Position numbers and translations under genes: made by a program | Part shown: positions 30,444-34,613 of the stretch, in pieces | Layout: the number at the start of each line of letters is the position of its first letter | Position numbering within the stretch: the first letter of the stretch is position 1 | From: Apostichopus parvimensis | Lineage: Eukaryota > Echinodermata > Holothuroidea > Aspidochirotida > Stichopodidae | DNA: 34,613 nucleotides | Assembly: GCA_000934455.1 (NCBI GenBank) | Contig: KN889153.1 | Location: forward strand, 22,116 to 56,728 | Direction: 5' to 3' | Notes under the pieces: generated by a model | What the model was told of the DNA's origin: nothing | The model's database searches: none | The model's input: the letters and a program-made list of their open reading frames with translations, nothing else

Positions 30444-30642
30444 GATGCGTCGAGCGCCCTCTATCGGCCTCTTTTTCGCTCAGTTTTCAACTTTCGAGGA
30501 ACAATAGAAACCCGAAAAACTTTTAGGACGAACAAAGGTTTTCGAATCTTTTGTTCGGCCTAAAAGTTTTTCGGGTTTCTATTGTTCCTCGAAAGTTGAA
30601 AACTGATCGAAAAAGAGGCCGATAGAGGGCGCTCGACGCATC
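30444..30642. repeat. 199-bp near-perfect palindrome (long inverted repeat, almost no spacer)
   Basis: The left arm starts gatgcgtcgagcgccctcta and the right arm ends with its complement, tagagggcgctcgacgcatc. Arms of about 98 nt pair with only a few mismatches and one small indel near the centre (about 30543). A transcript would fold into a long hairpin. It could be a foldback element or MITE pair; the flanks show no clear target duplication. Confidence 0.93.
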
Positions 30643-30840
30643 TTGCCAGGGACACGTGATTTAAAAATTTTTCAAGGTTTGATAAAACGCCCAGTGACGG
30701 CCCCCTCCTCCTGACAAGGTTCCCAAGCGGCCAAAGTGAGATGGCTACTACCCCTCTCCCTCTTCCTGACAAGGTTCAGTGAAGAGAACGTTTTGAAAAA
30801 AAAACTGAATCTTTAAGTATAAGTTAAGCTTCCGATTTTG

Positions 30841-30925
30841 CTGTCCCACCTCATGGTCTAGTGGTACAGAAAAATTTTGGCAACCTAAGATCCCCAGTTC
30901 AACCCCAACTTCTGCTTGTCTTTTA
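30841..30925 (+). other. tRNA-like pol III promoter (SINE head or decayed tRNA)
   Basis: An A-box match tggtctagtgg at 30854-30864 and a B-box-like gttcaaccc at 30897-30905 lie about 42 bp apart, as in tRNA genes. The stems do not pair well, and A-rich sequence follows (about 30926-30950). This suggests a tRNA-derived SINE head or a tRNA pseudogene rather than a working tRNA. Confidence 0.5.
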
Positions 30926-30949
30926 CAATCACAAAATAAAAGCACACAA

Positions 30950-32944
30950 TTTTTTTTTGTGGTAAAATTGCATTACAAAAATGCATCCACTCATATCGCA
31001 TCTATTTAGACCAACAAGACAAATTAATTTAGTACTTTTACACCATTTCTTCACAAATAATGCTAGAGAAGAATAAAATTCGCTTCAAATATGTTTTACT
31101 GGTTAATGGATAATTTAACATAGGTTAATCTTTTCCATGCCAAATCGGTTCATGGGAGGGTTTTTTTCTTCACCATAGTTAACATCCTTGAACTACCTGT
31201 CCCAAGTCAGACAGTGAACAGACAGTAAAGAACAGACAGTGAACTACCATTGACCTTTTTAAGCAAACGACAGCATAATAACTTCTTAGCAACAGTATTA
31301 ATACAGTTAACTGTACACTTTTGAACATTTTGAAACAAAGGGGTGCATTTTTGGTGGGACTGACTTAAAGGATTTACTTGTAAGAAATATTTACTCACCA
31401 TTGTGCCTAAAATGTAACAACACAAATGATGTTACAGCAATACAGATTAATTTTTATGTTTGATTCTAGACATACCTGTTGCACATCCAACTTAAAGGAC
31501 CCTAGAATTAAATGTTTGCAGATAATATCATTATTATTGTATCAAAACACACAACCCCCTGGCAAGGAAAACACAGTGAACATACAGCAACATGTGGGCT
31601 ATCTAAACCAGAAATGCAAACATTGCACGGTGGTTCTTGATGATATTATTAAATACATCTCTTATGAAACTAACACATCTAAACGGATACAAGGTCTCCA
31701 CAGATTAAATGTTTCATTGAGTTTCACTGACTCGAACAGTGGTGATAATGTTGCACTTCAACTGACATTTGTAAGATTACATACACTATGAATGAATAAC
31801 CATTCTACACTGTTGCTTGTCTTGACTCTAGCAAATAAAACCCAATCAGTAGCATCCATAAACTTCTCTTTGAAAGCAGAACACTTTCAAAGCTTTTCAG
31901 CTTAGCTCTGCTTTGAACTGAAATGTCTCTGGCCTCCTCTTCCCCTTTCTCGTTACTTACATTATAATGAAGTCTTGACCAATACTGACCTCAAGTGATC
32001 AGCATGGTTCTTGCATTAATATGGACCTACCTATCAAGTATAAAGTTCATCCAAGTCCCCCCCCCCCACCCCTTTTGCTGTTATGGAAGGTTTTCAAGTG
32101 ACCTATGCTGACCTCCGCCAATTTATAAGCATTAATATGCAGACCAAAGGGATCTACATACCATTTATCAAGTTTCTACTATAAGCTTAACGAGTCAGAA
32201 TACCAATACACTTAAGATAGAAAACATCTGCTTAAGTATTTCTTAAGGCAATTTTCCTCCTGGCTATCAGTCATAATTCGCAAAGTATAGAACAATTTAA
32301 GGAGTTTTGAGACAAGTTTGCTATTGTTGCTGGTAGGATTTTTGGAAGATAGATGCTCTTACAACCTCAGTGTTTCATTGCGTAAAATATCGCTTTGATT
32401 TAGGCAGTGTAATGGAATAATAGCGATATGTTTTCTCGCATCAATCTGCAGCTAAAAGACAAGGTAAATATTTGGGAAAATGTACGCAGTCGCTCTATTC
32501 GAGCATGCATTTCAAAGTAGCAGTGGGGTACTGTATAGGCTTAGGACTCGCGCACACCTAGTTACTGTATAGTATATGCATAGTAAAATAGAGGAGCCCG
32601 AATGTAACAGAAGCCAAGCTATCTTCGTAGGTGTTTTACAGATTTTGTAGGCCTATTTTTAAATGTTTGAGCCACTAAAGTAGGCCTAGCTGCTTATTTA
32701 TGATTCTGCGTCACGTTTTACTTTGTTCATACTTTTGGTGGGAAAAGGTTAAATTGCACAGAAACATAATTTTCCGATGTGCAATTACGTAGCACAGATT
32801 GCACCTTTCTTCACAGAAAGTATTGATGTAATAGATCTGTACTATGGAGACTTGAACAGCAATCATAGGCCTAGTGGCGAGTGAAATTTGGCGAGTAGAT
32901 TTTTAGTCACGGTCGCCAAATAGCGAGTACTTTTAAAAATATTT
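30950..32944. other. intergenic stretch, nothing recognised
   Basis: Contains a small acagacagtgaac repeat (31207-31245) and a poly-C run (32058-32068). A 121-codon open frame at 31426-31791 (+) has no recognisable motif and no supporting context, so it is not called as a gene. Confidence 0.5.
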
Positions 32945-33190
32945 GTCGAGGCCTGAAAACCGCTAAGACATGTTTTCTCATGGTAGAAATCATGGATACT
33001 TTTCCTACATGGTATATGGAGTTGCCATATTGAGTACAAGAATCTGTTGCTTGTGAGGTCAAATCTCATTTGAGGTCACCAGAGGTCAAACTCTAAAACC
33101 CTTTACATGATATCTAACGTTGGGAATCGTGGATACTTCTCATACTTGTTTTTGGTGGAGGTGTTAATTGCCACGTACAGTATACTGACC
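32945..33190. repeat. further diverged copy of the ~145-bp AGGTCA-containing repeat
   Basis: Shares with the array at 28.7-29.2 kb the order ccatattgagtacaagaa, gaggtcaaa, aggtcaccagaggtcaaact, catgatatct and tttttggtggag. Confidence 0.65.
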
Positions 33191-34613
33191 TGTTGTTATC
33201 ATGCCATTGTGTAATTGTACATCAAGATAGTGGTTCGGGCCATTTATATTGTAACAGCTACTTCTGGTTAACAAGCAGAAGTGTAGTGCATTAGAAGTCA
33301 TCGAAACCTCAATGCATTTTGCATGCTGGTTTTAAGAGCCAGAGAGTAGTACAGTGGGTAAATTTTAGGAATCTTATAGAAATGGATGGGTCATATGCAG
33401 CCTAGGGTAATTGCACCACAGGTTACCAAGTCAAACGGTTGGGAAGCAGGACAAGTATCAGGATGTGAAAAATACTTAATAATATATAAAGGAAGATTAA
33501 AATGCATACAACTTGCCAGAATTTAAAAAACCACGACCATACTGGAGGTGATGAAAAACATTCTATATTTTTGATATACTTCTACGTACCTCCATGACCA
33601 AGTGAGTCCCTTATTAATGATTCTTAACTCATTAAAAGTTATGACATAAAATGAAAACAATTTTATTATTATTATCAATATTGTTGCTTACTGTCGAGTG
33701 ATTGTTTTTTTTTCTTTCAGAGTTTGTTAAATTGTTTAAAAATAATAAATGTGTGACACCTTGAAACTTGGTTTTCCTTTGCTTTCTGTGATAATGTCAA
33801 CCGTGACATAGGAAAAAATAATGGAATGCTTTTGTGCAAACAAAATGTCTAAATTAGCCAACTTTACACAAGACAGTTGAGCATGTTAGTTGCACAAGGA
33901 AATCTAGTGGCCAGTTCCGGGTGCAAACTTGCAGAAAGCATGGACACAGCTGAGGAGTTGACCCTCGTCATTTATCAAGCTAAGGTTACCTCGCAATGGG
34001 ACCTGTGAAGATGAAAAAACACAGCTTTAATTTGGTGTAGAACTCAATGATAGTGTATATATGTGCCGTGACCAGGAGAGAGGATGGTAGGTTCAGTTCA
34101 GGAGCCTGGGAATGTATGTTGGAGAGGGGGAGGGGAGGCAAAAATATGGAATACATACTTTTAATATGCTCGAGGAGAAAACGAATAGTGCAAAGCGGAG
34201 CACTCGTAAAGTACTTGTCCTTGGCCAGCACTGGATCTCGCAACTCTGTAATTGTCCCCGGACCAGCACTGGTTCGCGACAACTCTGTAATTGTCTCTGT
34301 AGAGCTTGCGAATGCAAAGAAAGGCTTACAATGCCTTGCAGTACACCAGTGCACTTCGAAAAAGTTAACCTAAGTTTGTGACTTCCTTACACAATGTCAA
34401 GGAGTCTGGGCAGCCACACTCACAATTTTTGACAAGATAGATTAAAATCCTTGGAAGAAACCTTTCATAGTTTTAGTTCAGACTCTATGTCAACATTCTT
34501 GTGGATTTTCGATCAGAAACAAAAGTTGTTCTGATTTTGATAACCACCCAGTTCATAATCACTGAACTTAAACAGCACAGTTACTACCACTATAGATACA
34601 AATCAGCCGATAC
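33191..34613. other. intergenic end of window, nothing recognised
   Basis: No coding similarity. Overlapping frames of 108 (+) and 122 (-) codons at 33986-34373 show no motif. An isolated T-rich acceptor-like site (ttttttttctttcag, 33706-33720) is followed by aataaa at about 33744. Confidence 0.45.
34222..34305. repeat. 41-bp imperfect tandem duplication
   Basis: The blocks ccagcactgg and caactctgtaattgtc occur twice in succession (about 34225-34255 and 34263-34292). Confidence 0.8.

Noticed and set aside
31426-31791. 121-codon plus-strand open frame
   Set aside because: No recognisable domain, ordinary AT-rich composition, no splice or promoter context. Probably chance.
33706-33760. T-rich acceptor followed by a short stretch and aataaa, as in a terminal exon of another gene
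   Set aside because: Only one weak acceptor-like site with no coding sequence before it in the window. It cannot be supported alone.
33986-34373. Overlapping 108- and 122-codon frames on opposite strands
   Set aside because: No motif on either strand, and a low-complexity duplication inside.

Overview
The window is animal nuclear DNA, most plausibly from a marine deuterostome invertebrate. An echinoderm is my best guess, but the sequence alone cannot prove it. The evidence is one multi-exon gene with standard GT-AG introns, AT-rich intergenic DNA, many minisatellites, and remnants of DIRS-like, LINE and hAT-like transposable elements. There is also a diverged ~145-bp repeat containing 'gatatctcaag' and 'aggtcaaaggtca' blocks, a type I associate with marine deuterostome genomes. 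No prokaryotic gene organisation, CRISPR array or rRNA is visible.

The only convincing cellular gene is on the + strand. It has eleven coding exons from the ATG at 2787 to the TGA ending at 26624. Joined in frame, with intron phases that all agree, they give 1410 nt, or 469 residues. The product is a 12-helix major facilitator superfamily transporter of the oxalate/formate-antiporter (OFA), monocarboxylate-transporter-like type. The strongest family evidence is the short block ending helix 4 (GIGIAYVPPM), followed by WFPESKGLVNG and then GFGGGAF. Two loop motifs (GGFLEKRIGPR and GRIFWGQFADK) occupy the equivalent loops of the two halves. An acidic-serine stretch lies in the central loop.

Layout: 1-2745 is upstream DNA with G-rich short repeats and a diverged ~290-bp duplication. 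Introns 2 and 3 are swollen by two decayed DIRS-like elements, an antisense LINE 3' end, and 16-bp, 42-bp and 32-bp tandem repeats. Introns 4 and 5 hold almost nothing recognisable. Intron 6 contains a 732-base assembly gap inside a G-rich tandem repeat. Intron 7 holds a 43-bp minisatellite interrupted by a 940-bp hAT-like element. Introns 9 and 10 hold degenerate duplications, and intron 10 repeats a segment resembling the exon 10 splice donor. The probable 3'UTR contains a 25-bp minisatellite and seems to end at AATAAA signals supplied by the A/T-rich tail of an antisense LINE. The region 28.6-34.6 kb is intergenic, with a nuclear-receptor-like repeat array, a 199-bp near-perfect palindrome and a tRNA-like pol III promoter.

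I did not find a convincing new multi-gene system. The best leads are regulatory or structural: the DR1/DR4 repeat array, the duplicated splice donors of intron 10, the palindrome, and the LINE-derived polyadenylation signals.
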